From the NCBI RefSeq assembly GCF_011397635.1, contig NC_064760.1:25059356-25123355 (forward strand): a DNA stretch of 64,000 bases, in the 5' to 3' direction. Under the pieces are notes generated by a model, which had not been told where the DNA came from, made no database searches, and saw only the letters and a program-made list of their open reading frames with translations. This DNA comes from Epinephelus fuscoguttatus. Lineage: Eukaryota; Chordata; Actinopteri; Perciformes; Serranidae. Shown here one piece after another: positions 23,005 to 34,930 of the stretch. Numbering within the stretch: position 1 is the first letter of the stretch; each line of letters begins with the position of its first letter. A program made the position numbers and the translations under genes.

Positions 23005-26000
23005 TCAGGTGCCGATGTATTTCCTTCTGGGCTCACTGAGGGTGATTCCTCCCTCTTTTAGTGCTGTCTTGAAGGCTTGAACCTGTGAAAGAAAAAAACA
23101 AAGGAGACATAAACATGAAGCATGATGACTTTAAGAAGTATTTCACTGCTGGAAAATGTAAGCTTGGCTGTTTTGACACAGGAAACAATATGGCAGCCGG
23201 CTAGTAACAACCAAAAAGTAAGATAAAATAGGTTTCTGAAAACATTTGAGGCGAGAACTAGTTCCTGCAGTAACAGAATCTTTGTTCATATGAAATCAGC
23301 GCTACTTTATTTTACTGTTTAATCTCAGTTTTGTTTGTAGCCCACGTTTTCACTGTGCAGGAAACAGTATGGCGCCCACTTCCTGTTCACAAACTTTCAT
23401 GTTACAGCTAAACTGCACTGAAATATGTTTCTGAGGTTATTTTAAGTAAGTTATGGGCAACACAGTGACAGAATCTTGGTTTATATTTGATCAGCACCGC
23501 CTAGTTTTACTGTTTTGATCTGTGAGAGTGAAAGAGAGAGGAAGGACTCTCTTGATCTGCTTCTTTACTACTGTCTCAATGATGGCGGGCATACAGAAAT
23601 GTGTAAGTACAATCTGTAGTTCTAGCAACAGCCGTAGAGCCAGCAAAAATTCGCTGGATGATGACCAGGGAGATCTGGCCGCTGGTAAGATGGAGGGAGG
23701 TTTACCACACTTCACTTAAACCTACTACCCACATTATTATAATACAAAACTGGATGTAAATCGGCAAAGTATCCCTTTAAAAGGGAAAAAAAGACACTAA
23801 TCAGTTGTCTAGCAGCAGTTGGTGCTGCATGCACTCACAGCTTCAGAGCGGTACGTCCAGGGAATCTCCCTGTACACCATCCTCGTGATCCCAGCCTGCT
23901 GACATCGCTGTGCCAGCACCTCGCCCACAGCCTGACACGCTGCCACGCATTTTGTGGAAGCCAGCTCCTTCTTCAGTGCCCACTCTCTGGTGGAACACGA
24001 AAGCACCGGGTCAGGAGAGCTTCTGGAGAACACGTGTGCTGTCACAAACTGTTGGCTGCGAGAAAACTCCAACCTGAGAAGATAAGAGAGATAAACATGA
24101 TAAAAGAGAGGTGAGGGAGCAGGAGGGAAATAAGGAATTTAGATTTGCAGAATTATCTGTCTGGTAAAAGAGAATTTGATCAGTTGTCAGTGTTTGGTCA
24201 GTGTTATTTTTATGTCCTCAGGTCTCCCTTGAAAATAAGATCTTTGCGTGGGACTTGGGTGATTAAATTAGGGGCGTATATAGAGGTGTACGCGCACAGT
24301 CACAGTCAGTATGAACATGAGCATGGTGTATATACTGCCACACTGAGCTGCCTCTGATTCTGTGCACTCACAGTTGAATACAGAGTAAAGAAGAACAACA
24401 AAACTGTACAGCAGAGGTGTGGACGCGAGTCACATGAATTGGACTCAAATCCGACTCGAGTCATGAATTTGATCACTTTTTACTCAACTTGACAAAATCA
24501 AAAAAGACTCGTAACTCAACTTGAACTTAAACACCGATGACTTGTGACTTGCACTTGAGCCTTTTGTCTTGAAAATATTTGGTAACTTTCGCCGAACCTA
24601 AAGATTAAGAAGTGTGTTAATATTTAACTTAAAAGGGAGAATCGTCTTTCAGAAAATGTCTTACAAATCTGGGGAGAGAACGTACTAGACATTTTTACCA
24701 ATATGAGATAACTAAATAAGAAAGGACAGGACAGAAACATACAAGATTCATTCTGTTGTGGTATTAGTTAATTGTGCCATTTAGTGTGAAGGTGCAATGT
24801 CAGCATTACTTTTTTGATGATTGAGTTCAGCTGCACGATTTTTGTAAATTGTAATATATTATTGTGTGATCATGAGCTTTGGGTAGTGACCAAAAGAATG
24901 AAATCGTGGACACAAGCAGCCGAAACCAATGTCCTCCGGAGGGTGACTGGGCTCAGCCTTAGAAATGGGGTGAGGAGCTCAGAGATCCAGAGGGAGCTCG
25001 GAGTAAAGCCGCTGCTTCATCACATTGAAAGCGACCAGTTGAGGTGGTTCTGTCTCCTGTTCTGTATCATAGGCAGCGTTGCCAAGAGGCTTTTTCAGCT
25101 CTAACAGACTGGTGCGGAGTTGCTGGCTTTAAACTCTGTGTCTGTGGAGGGATACCAGGACTGCATTGTAGGTGGGTGATAAGTGGTGACGAAAGCCACC
25201 TCCTCTGTTTAATGACGACCGTTCCAATTAAACATTGATGGCTTCTATCACGCATCTTTCAGACCATCCGTCTTCTCTGGACAACATGTGAACATCGCTG
25301 TCCTCAAAAGAGTGTCCCGTCTCCTTTAGATGTACATGGGCAGCTCAGTCTTGGCGTTGACTTAAAGAGCTGGCTCTCCTGTGTTTGTGGAGTGGTTGTT
25401 TTGTTTTACCAATGTTTAAGTCAGCAAGTCCAGTTGCTATGATATAGCACCTACGACTACAATGACCTGAATGACTGAGAATGTTCACCAACATGTGCCT
25501 CCCATTAAAGGTTTTCTGGGCATGTCCAACTGGTAGGAGCCCTGGGGTAGACCCAAAACATGCTGGAGGGTTTAAATATCTCATCTCGGCTGGGAACGGC
25601 TCAGCAACCCAGCCCCGAAAAAGCCAATAGAAGTGGATGGATGGATGTAATTGTTCTGTTGTTAAAATGGCATTACATTTGGTGAAGAGTGCAGTGTGAC
25701 TTGTTGAGGACTTGAGACATGCCTGTCTTGACTTGGGACTCTAGTGCAAAGACTTGAGACTCACATGTACCTTGCAAAACAATGACTTGGTCCAATCTCT
25801 GCTTTACAGCATGATCACATTTATCTGTCTCGCATATGTAACTGACAGTCGTTGTGTGACAGTGTGATGGACATTTATTTAACACTTGATATTATATAAC
25901 AGCTATCATGAAGCAGCTTTATCCCAACACACACACACACCTGTGGTAAAACTCCCGGCGAGGCCAGGACGTCTTCCAGCCCCGGTCCTTCACAGCCAGA

Positions 26001-26319
26001 GCCATCTGCTCCAGGTTCCGGGGGTTTCTGTTCACGAAGGTCGGGTTCACGGCTTCATTTTCATCCGCGCGGGGCTCCTCCTCCGGCGGAGAGGCGAGCT
26101 GACTCAGACACCGAGCTGACACCACACAACAGGGCACAGATAAACTCAACACCAGTATGTAACGTTAGGTAGCTCTAAACTGAGTAGTTTACAGAATATA
26201 ACACAGCTGTGTTGGAAATAGTTTCACTTACCCGTCTGGTTTGTGGCCACAGTTTGACGACATCGTTGGATTTGACCTAACAACAGCCGCACACTGCGGC
26301 TAATGTCGCTCAGAGCCAT
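23005..26319 (-). CDS. mrpl18: Mitochondrial large ribosomal subunit protein uL18m
   Basis: Component of the mitochondrial 39S ribosomal subunit; family work also links it to 5S rRNA import. Four exons on the minus strand: 26319-26232, 26115-25941, 24073-23839, 23082-23005; phases 1, 2, 0; 191 aa (human 180). The N-terminal part ([20 protein letters not shown]) is Arg-rich with few acids, as expected for a mitochondrial presequence. The core [40 protein letters not shown], and [19 protein letters not shown] matches human MRPL18 closely, and the last exon ends [11 protein letters not shown]. Intron 2 is 1.87 kb and mostly a composite transposon. Upstream, an AAGATGGCG (YY1-type) and a CCGGATGT (ETS-like) site at about 26450-26485 fit a nuclear-encoded mitochondrial gene promoter. 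Confidence 0.96.
23230..23785. repeat. MITE-like repeat, mrpl18 intron 3
   Basis: The stretch contains two loosely related blocks (gtaacagaatctttgttcat and gtgacagaatcttggtttat) and ends gcaaagtatccctttaa. The right part (23590-23785) recurs at 57380-57580 with motifs agccagcgaaaat and gatctgg-gt-ggtaa. Confidence 0.5.
24473..25082 (+). repeat. Direct duplicate copy A
   Basis: 610 bases matching 27510-28126 with, by eye, three substitutions and one 7-base tandem difference. Includes a LINE-derived piece encoding [20 protein letters not shown] (about 24920-25050), a C-terminal motif of a fish non-LTR retrotransposon. Confidence 0.9.
25084..25530 (-). mobile_element. Penelope-like element fragment (GIY-YIG end)
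   Basis: The minus strand reads [14 protein letters not shown] and further on [17 protein letters not shown]-like pieces, typical of the C-terminal GIY-YIG endonuclease end of Poseidon-type Penelope-like retroelements. It is a broken old fragment lying inside the hAT element. Confidence 0.7.
25535..25650 (+). mobile_element. LINE 3' tail (RTE/Expander-like)
   Basis: gtagacccaaaacatgctgg and a later gtggatggatggatg tail are typical of the 3' end of a fish LINE whose copies end in ggatggat repeats. A second fragment of the same type lies at 59470-59612. Confidence 0.55.
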
Positions 26320-27509
26320 CTCCTCCTCCTCAGCTGGGCTCACCTCATAAATACAAAGTCCAGTCAACAATTACTATCAACGCTAAGTCCTTAAAAACAC
26401 GAAAACATACCAACTCTAGCTATTTGATAGGTTTTCACCGTGACATGTGCAGCGCCATCTTTGACATTCAGACAACATCCGGTTCACTTGGTGCTCATTT
26501 AGAAGCAGCACTGACAGAAACAAACGCCAGCGCTTCAGAAAGTTCCGCTTACATGTCTTTTGTCTTTTTTTTTAACTTCCTTTATTCAATCACCATTAAA
26601 GTATACAAAAGCAATTAGTTACAAGAAAAACAACCAACAAAAGGGGTACATATATACTTACAAATTAAAAAGAGGTTTTTAATGCTTTGTAAATGACCGT
26701 AGTCCCGATGGCTTTCTGATTTTCCAGTCCTTTTGTTGGTGTTTCAAAGTACGTTTCACTTCATGCTTAAAGTGATGGATCTTAGATTTTCTTTCAGACC
26801 ATTTACATTTATGGATATAAAACCCATCATAAAAAATGATAAGATTCAAAATAGACATGACCTCTGTCCAGATATTGTTTCCATTGTAAAAAAAAAAAAA
26901 AAACCCTCTTCTCTGTGAATTAATCTTAGTTCCACATAACATCAAAAACATATTCAACGTATTTTACGTAAATGCATTCATAAAATGAATGTTAAATTGT
27001 TCCTGTGCCACTTTTACAGAACACATGCTTGAGAAAGATCATTTCTATATATGTTTTGAGTGATTTGTTGGATAGATTAAGTGTATAATTTTAAGATACA
27101 CTACACTAACCTTATTGTTGACTAAATATTTGTTATGGTAAGTCCAGATGAATTTCCAGTTAATGGTGTCAAAGTGACTATTCACATGGTATTGCCAGTG
27201 AGAAGTTGTAGGGTAGTGCATCATGTCTCTAAAAATGGTATTACATCCTTTATGTTGGTGCAATTGATCAAAACATCTGTCTTACACATTGACTGTTCAT
27301 CAGACATATTGCCTTCCTGCAACAACTTAAAAAAAACCATGTAGGTAACTGCATCAGTTACTATGCTATATTCTTGTGCAGGTATCTGCCTACATGTCTT
27401 CAAAGCAGAATAAAAATTGTGCTTTTCTATAAATTTTTGCTGGTTTAATCTACATCAACTTGTACTTTACTATTTTATTTTACAGTAATACGTCACTACA
27501 TTTCAGAGG
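26320..27509. other. mrpl18 upstream region
   Basis: 26320-26500 is the mrpl18 5' flank, with YY1-like and ETS-like motifs. Beyond it the sequence is AT-rich, with an A-run near 26888-26904. No exon or confident repeat is seen to 27470. Confidence 0.45.
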
Positions 27510-28187
27510 TCACTTTTTACTCAACTTGACAAAATCAAAAAAGACTCGTAACTCAACTTGAACTTAAACACCGATGACTTGTGACTTGTGACTTGCACTT
27601 GAGCCTTTTGTCTTGAAAATATTTGGTAACTTTCGCCGAACCTAAAGATTAAGAAGTGTGTTAATATTTAACTTAAAAGGGAGAATCGTCTTTCAGAAAA
27701 TGTCTTACAAATCTGGGGAGAGAACGTACTAGACATTTTTACCAATATGAGATAACTAAATAAGAAAGGACAGGACAGAAACATACAAGATTCATTCTGT
27801 TGTGGTACTAGTTAATTGTGCCATTTAGTGTGAAGGTGCAATGTCAGCATTACTTTTTTGATGACTGAGTTCAGCTGCACGATTTTTGTAAATTGCAATA
27901 TATTATTGTGTGATCATGAGCTTTGGGTAGTGACCAAAAGAATGAAATCGTGGACACAAGCAGCCGAAACCAATGTCCTCCGGAGGGTGACTGGGCTCAG
28001 CCTTAGAAATGGGGTGAGGAGCTCAGAGATCCAGAGGGAGCTCGGAGTAAAGCCGCTGCTTCATCACATTGAAAGCGACCAGTTGAGGTGGTTCTGTCTC
28101 CTGTTCTGTATCATAGGCAGCGTTGCTTGCTTGAAGTTTCTTGAAGACGTTTCACCTCTCATCCAAGAGGCTTCTTCAGCTCTAACA
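27510..28187 (+). repeat. Direct duplicate copy B with retroelement end
   Basis: 27510-28126 repeats copy A (24473-25082) at about 99.5% identity. The following bases to 28187 continue with a Penelope-like terminal piece (gaagacgtttcacctctcat). Unlike copy A it has no recognisable hAT ends, so it is a truncated or template-copied version. It lies about 1.2 kb upstream of the mrpl18 start. Confidence 0.85.
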
Positions 28188-28309
28188 AACTCTTTACTCC
28201 ACTACATTTATCTGAGAGGTACAGCAAATTCACAGATTTTACATACAGAACATGTGATCATCTTAAAAATTTGATGTATTATTAGACATGAACACCCAAA
28301 TAGTTTAAA

Positions 28310-28650
28310 GGGTATTTAAAAATAGGGCTTTTTGTCATCGTTTTGTCAATAAAATGTCAGAATATAGTGAAACATGCCCTGTGTAATTTCCCAGAGACTA
28401 AGGTAACGTCTTGAAATTGTATGTTTGATCTGATCAACAGTCCAAAAATCAAAACAGATTCAGTTTATTATCATGTATGACAAAGAAAAACATCAAATTC
28501 TCACATGAAACCAGTAAATGTTTGGCTTTTTTTCTTAAAATTGCAAAATTTGTGATATTACTAATAATTCCAAATCAGTTATTCAATCATCGAGTAGTTG
28601 CCAATTAATTTTCTGTCACTGACTAATCAACTTAACATTGCAGCTCCAGT
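28310..28650. repeat. Fish MITE (third copy)
   Basis: Contains aataaaatgtcagaatatag and ends actaatcaacttaacattgcagctcc. Same family as 371-1221 and 9184-9508, more diverged. Confidence 0.5.
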
Positions 28651-28736
28651 TAAATAAGACCTGGGTCAGCTACATTCAAATGTTGATAACTGTGATTGAA
28701 TCAGTGATGTCATAGATATATGTCTGCCTGATTGGC

Positions 28737-29243
28737 AGCGTTGGTGAGTTACTAGTCACATGTAACAGTGTTAAGAGTTATGTTTTATATTACAAAATGA
28801 ACAGGCTATAATTGTACTCAATCAGTTACTGAGAAAAAATGTTATTTGATTATAGTTACTTAAGAAAATGTTGGTGATTACAAAGGGGTTACATCCAAAT
28901 ATATTCTTCACAGGAAAAAACGTATAAGAGTATAGGTAGAATGTAACATTGATTTTGTCGCTTTGCACCTTTTTAACGTGCAGGGATTCCTTCTTTTGGC
29001 ATATTTCTGGACAAGGCGGGGCAGCAAAGCCACTGGGACATATTTGACTGCAACATTTTAGGCTATGCACTTATGTTTTTAGGACTTCTCAGCTGTATTG
29101 CCCAGTTAAAAACATTTTTTAGAAAAGAAAATTAAAAGTGATCACATGTAATAAATCACATTACTTTGATTAAGTAATTAAAATAGTTACATCAACAGTT
29201 CATCTGTAACCTCTTATACTTCTAGAGTAACCTTCCCAACACT
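28737..29243. repeat. hAT-like MITE
   Basis: It starts cagcgttggtgagttac and ends gtaaccttcccaacactg, an imperfect inverted pair known from many fish genomes (cagtgttggg type). Flanking 8-mers ctgattgg and ttaatagg agree at only five bases, so the target duplication has decayed or the boundary is off. Confidence 0.55.
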
Positions 29244-30235
29244 GTTAATAGGTACTTTTTGAATGCAAGATTCCTTACTTGCAATGGTCTGGAGTTACTG
29301 GAATGAACCCTTGTGTTAACACTTAAGTAAAGGATTTGAATACTTCCCCCTTCACTGGTTAACTGGCAAATTAATTATACATACATGTCAAAATACTTGT
29401 AGCATGTTCAGTGAATGAGACAATACGATTAAACAAGAGAATCACATTTAATTTCAGTTCAAATTTGATCCATTTTACAGTGCAAACCAGCAGGAAAAAA
29501 AGAGAAAATGTCCAGCCAGAGTCTTGTTCAGAATGCTGGCATGATGATTAAAGTTATGATCCGTCCAAAAGACTTAATGGATAAACAAGTCGCAGCCCCT
29601 GTAAGGCACATGAAAAACTTTTACTACCAATAAGTACCTGTTTTGTGTATGTGTGTGTGCGCATACGGAAGACATGACAATGAGGAAAAAGAATCTTTGG
29701 CTCATGAAAATCATTCAGATAATTCCCTGCTATCATTTGGAGAATCCTACAGGGCTGGCTTATCAAAGCACAATCCAACAGTTCAACAATCATATGTTCC
29801 CTTAAACTGCAGAACAGATTCATTCACCGGTGTGTTTTCCCTTTTCATAACTGATGTCTACAACACACGTTCATACAGTGAAAAGTACATGATTACTATG
29901 TTTTTAGTGACCAACAGAGTAATTAGTAAACAGTACATAACACTGACAGTGAAAACAATTAGTAAGGGGATACAAAATTAGATTTTTTCATTTCATATAA
30001 TGCAATTGTAATTAATTATTTTGGGACTCATTCTGTCGCTGCAAAAATAACAGTCTTTACCATCGTGATCATTGTGCAAGTCAGTTAAACCGTTTCATAG
30101 CCTGCAGGCAAAAGAGTACCATTGTTAAGACAGAGAGATGAAGTCATTCTGATGTTTGTAGTTGCAATCCAAGTACTTAAGAGTATTCATAAGTTAACAA
30201 AACTGTGTGACAATCCTAAGTAAATGTTTGGCTGT
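29244..30235. other. Region 3' of tcirg1
   Basis: Contains the tcirg1 3' UTR directly beyond the stop at 30236. I see no canonical AATAAA on the minus strand close to the stop, so the transcript end is not placed. No other gene seen. Confidence 0.35.
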
Positions 30236-33200
30236 TCACAGAGCAGCTGATAAATTGATTATAGTTGAGAAAGAGAAAGGACTGAGCTTGTAGCCTGATC
30301 CGCTGTAGAACTTGTTCTGAAACTCCACCCTGTAAGAGAGGAAAGTCAACATGCATCAATACAAACTATAATATATAATCTATTTTTGTCCAACCATCCC
30401 ATTTCTCTACGTCTGAATACAATATACAAAAATATAAAAATAAATGTGAACATTCATGGTCATAAAATGGATGGTTTGGTGAATCTTTTCTGTAGCACCA
30501 CCATCAGGCGAACACTTCCACTTACACACAATGTCACGTACAGACAACCATGAAACATACAGAGTAAGGTCGTCCTACCTAAACAATGAACTCTTCACTT
30601 AAGTCTCCCTTAACTTGAGCACACAGAAGCCAATAGAACAGAAATGGCCACAAACACATAATGAGAATCTATGGAACTCCAACCATGCTAAATAAATTCA
30701 ATCCCAACACCCCTGACATATGTAATAAATGTGAAATAAAGGGCATACTATTTCATTACTTATGGGACTGCCTATTATATCCAGGCCTTCTGGATAGAGG
30801 TTTTGGATATCCTTTCATATGACCCCATATTCTACACCCAGGTCCCTCAAGTCAGCTGACCTGGGGCTTTAAGGAGAACCGTTTTTAGTACAATGTCATT
30901 CATTTTGTCATTCGTGAGTTCTACTAGTTGGACGATAATCAAAACTGGACTCCTTGTTTGTTTGCAATGCAATGCTATATGTAAAAGTTATGTACTTGTC
31001 AGATCAATGCTTGAGTTTTTGGTGTATTATAGGTCCGTAAATAACATAACTGACTAACTAATCCCCCTAAACGTGGGCTTAATGCAAAAGCTATCACAGA
31101 TTTTACTCACTGCAGATATTGGTATTTTTTAAAACACTTTTCCCTCCGTCTTCTCCTCCCTCCCATCCTTACCAGTGCAGACGTAGTGCATGCAGGAAAG
31201 CTGAGAGTCCTTCCATAACCAGCAGGATGGAGACAGTCAACATAGCAAAGAAGGCAAAAATCACAAAGAGGATTACAGCTCCCACATAGCCCTCCCACTT
31301 CAGGGCGAGACGCATCACCATCACCCACAACACCTCTGAGAGCTCTGTAGAGACACAAATAACTCAGCGTCAAACAGCCACCAGTGCTTGGAAAAAAAAA
31401 ATCATTGTGTGTATAAATAACTGGCTGAAAAAAGAACTGTATGAGTGTTTGGCTTTAGAGAGGAAGTCTGTCTGTGTGTGTGAATCATGTGATTGTGAGG
31501 ATGTATATTGTGTTTGTGTGTCACTAACGTGCGTGCGCCAAACTGAGAGCCCAGAGTCGGAGGTATGAGGCGGTGTTGGAGATGCAGCCCAAGCAGTACT
31601 CTATGGTGTGGATGGCCTGATGCATGAACACGTCCGCAGCATCAAACTCCTGCAGGAAGCACGGGTTAAACACTTGCACGAGAGCCCCAACAGCCCATCT
31701 CTGACTGGATCTAATCTGTTTGGCAAAGTCGGTTATTCTCTTACCTCCTCTTCAGCAGCTACTCCCTCCACCTCCCCCTGACGAGTGTTGATGGAGCCGT
31801 CATCGGCCACCAGCGGGCGTCTGTCTTCCTCCTGATGTTGCAGAGAACCAGAAATCCATTAGAAAGACATCCAACTGTACATGATACAGGGTTCAATGTG
31901 TGTATTCCAGCAGCATGCAGCTAAATCAGATGCGCCTCAGCTCAAATAGAGAAAAGGAAAAAGACAGGACTGGATGGAGCACAATGATTAGCTTTCAGTT
32001 CAGATGAATTCATATTAATTTTTTACAGCATGTCAAGTATGGTATCACTGGTTCATTATGATACTAGAAAACCACCTGACACTGTCTCCTAGCTGCCTTA
32101 TCAACCTACAGTTTTCCGCTGTGGCCACTGTGCACAATGTTCTAACTCGCCAGACACCGAGTACTTTACACATACACAGGATGGTAGAAAACACACCTTA
32201 AAATCAATGTTGTCTACATGTTTGAATGTCTCTGGGTTCTAATGTGTGCCAGACAAACTAAAATAGCTTTAAAGATTCACATATCTGAACACAAAACTGC
32301 AATTTTTTTTCCTTGCCCCACTTCCCTCGCATTTTTTTTAGACACATCAGATTCAAACAGAATTTCAGCTAGCTTGCACACATGAAGGGAGTGAGGGAAC
32401 GCGGGGAAGAAATGAAGAAATGTACTTGCTGGTAAACAAAACGTCACACACAGCAACGTTACATTGACAGCTACAGGAAATAAAAAATGTGACTGTGGAA
32501 TTCTATGACTTTTCCAGGTTTTTCATGACCGTGGGAGCCCTGATAATCTTCACACAGTTGAGCCCTTTGGCTTAAAGAGGAATTGAATTTGTTATGTTTT
32601 CTTTAACCTGTTAGACACTGTTACGATGCTTTTTGTATTTTGGACTTTGTATATTTGTAACACCAAGAGAGATCTGTCTTTTGTTGCTGATATGATTGTG
32701 ATGCATGTAGTGTTGCATTTGAACATCAATAATGGAAACTCCAACTTGTACATTTGCCATCCAAAAGATCTGATTTCCTGTTCAACCGGTTATCCAAAGA
32801 GAATTGCTCACCTGTGGCAGGCTGCCTGTAAATGTTTTTGCCTTTTCGTCTTTGTTCTATTTGACTCTGATGACGACACTGTGGTGAAACGTCTGTTTGC
32901 ACAATTAAAGGCTGCAAATTAATCAGTGTGCTCTGGTCTTTCCTTTTTCCCTTGGAAGGACATCCAACTGTAGAATAAGGGTTAAAGTTCAGTCAAACAC
33001 AGACTCACCACTTGACGTCGTCTTTTCTTGAAGGTCATGTATTCATATGTGGGTTTCCCTAGCAGGAGGACCGGGACAGAACACAGTGCCAGCACCACCA
33101 GGATCTTCTGCACGACAATCTGGAGATAAAGAGTCACAGGAGCAACTGTTACACTACTGAGCAACACACGCTGTGTTTAGCAACTTATTTTAATGGACAA

Positions 33201-34879
33201 ATCCGGCGTTTCTGCAAACTGTTGCACATTTAACACAGAAAGATTGTACTTCAACTTCTGCAGACCGAAGCATGCCATAGTGTTTTGGGGGTTACATTAT
33301 TTTTTTCTGCCCTCAAGATGTTCACTGATTTCAGTTCACATTAGTACTGTATGAAAATAAGCTGACAGAGACTTGAAACTAGCTAAAAACAGATACTCCA
33401 TCACCAGGAGCATTTCACTGTCCTTTTGTCAAACTCACAATATTGTTATTTAAAAAAACTGAGCAGCAATTACATTATCATTGCTTGTTAATGCAGTTGA
33501 AGCAGCTACTATCTTAAGAAGTTTTCTACCAGTGTGTTCATGCGTTTGTGGCAAACTTTGGCATCTGAGGTTTGAGAGTAATCTGTCAAACAGCACTGCA
33601 TTCAAAACTATATTGTTGGAAAATAAAACCAGGATGACACAGGCACATGCTAAGAAAAAATTAAGACTTTATGCATTAATAAAAATTGCCGACTAGCTGT
33701 TGTATCTTGAACGCTTTTACGTACCAACTTTGGATAACATACTAACACCGGCAGAAGTTAGGCATCTACTCATTGATGAGAGGCTTGTGCTTGTGACAAC
33801 ACGAGATGTGAACATTTACTGTGTCCTCCTCGACTGAGCTATAATGTTAGCTCGCTCAGTGGTGCTAGGTGACCTAGCAGTAGATGCACATATCGTTCTG
33901 TGCAGTGATACAGGTGGCGGGTGTAATTTAGTTGAAAGGAAAAGGTTCCTCCATGAAACTGCTCACTACAATGTTTGTGGATTATCTTCAGTAAGAAGGT
34001 CATGACTTCTGGGGAGAGACATTGCTGTTGAGTTTTTTTTTTAAATGTTTCTTTTAGCACTTTGAGTACTGCAGGCCGAGCACCATCTAGTTCCATTATA
34101 TTTGAGAGATGGAAGACATCTCTACAGTTGCTATCTCCAACACTTGGCGACTCACACAAAAACAATCTAGACCAATAAACAGCACTGCAGGTAAGAGGAA
34201 ACATATGTATTTTTGGCTTTGGGGTGAACTGTCCCTTTAAAACGTGGCTTGTGGATAAATTGTGGCTCATGAGTTAAAACACTGATTCGATCCTTTAAGG
34301 GAAGTGAACAGACCACACACCTGTCCTTCATAGAGCTTTGGGTTGTCAGGGTTGTCTGTGAAGAGGAACATGTCTATGAAGTGGATAAGTATACTGGGAG
34401 CGACATCGGACTCTTCGGCAGTGTAGACGATCCACTTGAAGATCACCATGAACAACAGGTAGCCAAAAAGACAGAGCATGAAGAAGAGCTCGGGGATCAG
34501 CACAAAGAACACATTGCTTATTTGGCCAAAGTGCCTGGAGAAAAACAAGGACAAGAGAACACAGGGAAACAAGGATATGTTAAGAAAGTCAGAATAAATA
34601 TGAAAAAACAAGAATGGAGGTGTACACCAGAGATGGGGACTTGAGTCATTGTGACTTGGACTCGAGTCACTGTTTTGATGACGTGTGACTTGACTCGACA
34701 AAAAATAAAAGACTTGAGACTTGACTCGGAACTTGCTTTTTTAATTTATTTGCTAACATTAACCCCAGAAAACGTGAGCAAACATTCCGACCGGTTCATC
34801 ACAAGACCTGCTGTACGTTTTATGAACGAGCAACACAGGGTTAAATGAGCTAAATGGGTGATTTTGGCCACTGCCTTGG

Positions 34880-34930
<51 letters not shown>

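Larger units (their letters stand above)
24412..25801. mobile_element. hAT-type composite element, mrpl18 intron 2
   Basis: The ends are cagaggtgtgg and ccaatctctg. They are flanked by near-identical 8-bp duplications, ctgtacag (24404-24411) and ctttacag (25802-25809); an 8-bp duplication is the hAT hallmark. The terminal parts carry repeated gactt/aagtc motifs shared with the element at 34628-35252. The middle holds older retroelement pieces listed separately. No transposase is present, so the element is non-autonomous. Confidence 0.75.

Noticed and set aside
34267-34701. 144-codon open frame on the minus strand as a separate gene
   Set aside because: Only tcirg1 exon 15 (34534-34321) plus read-through into flanking introns.
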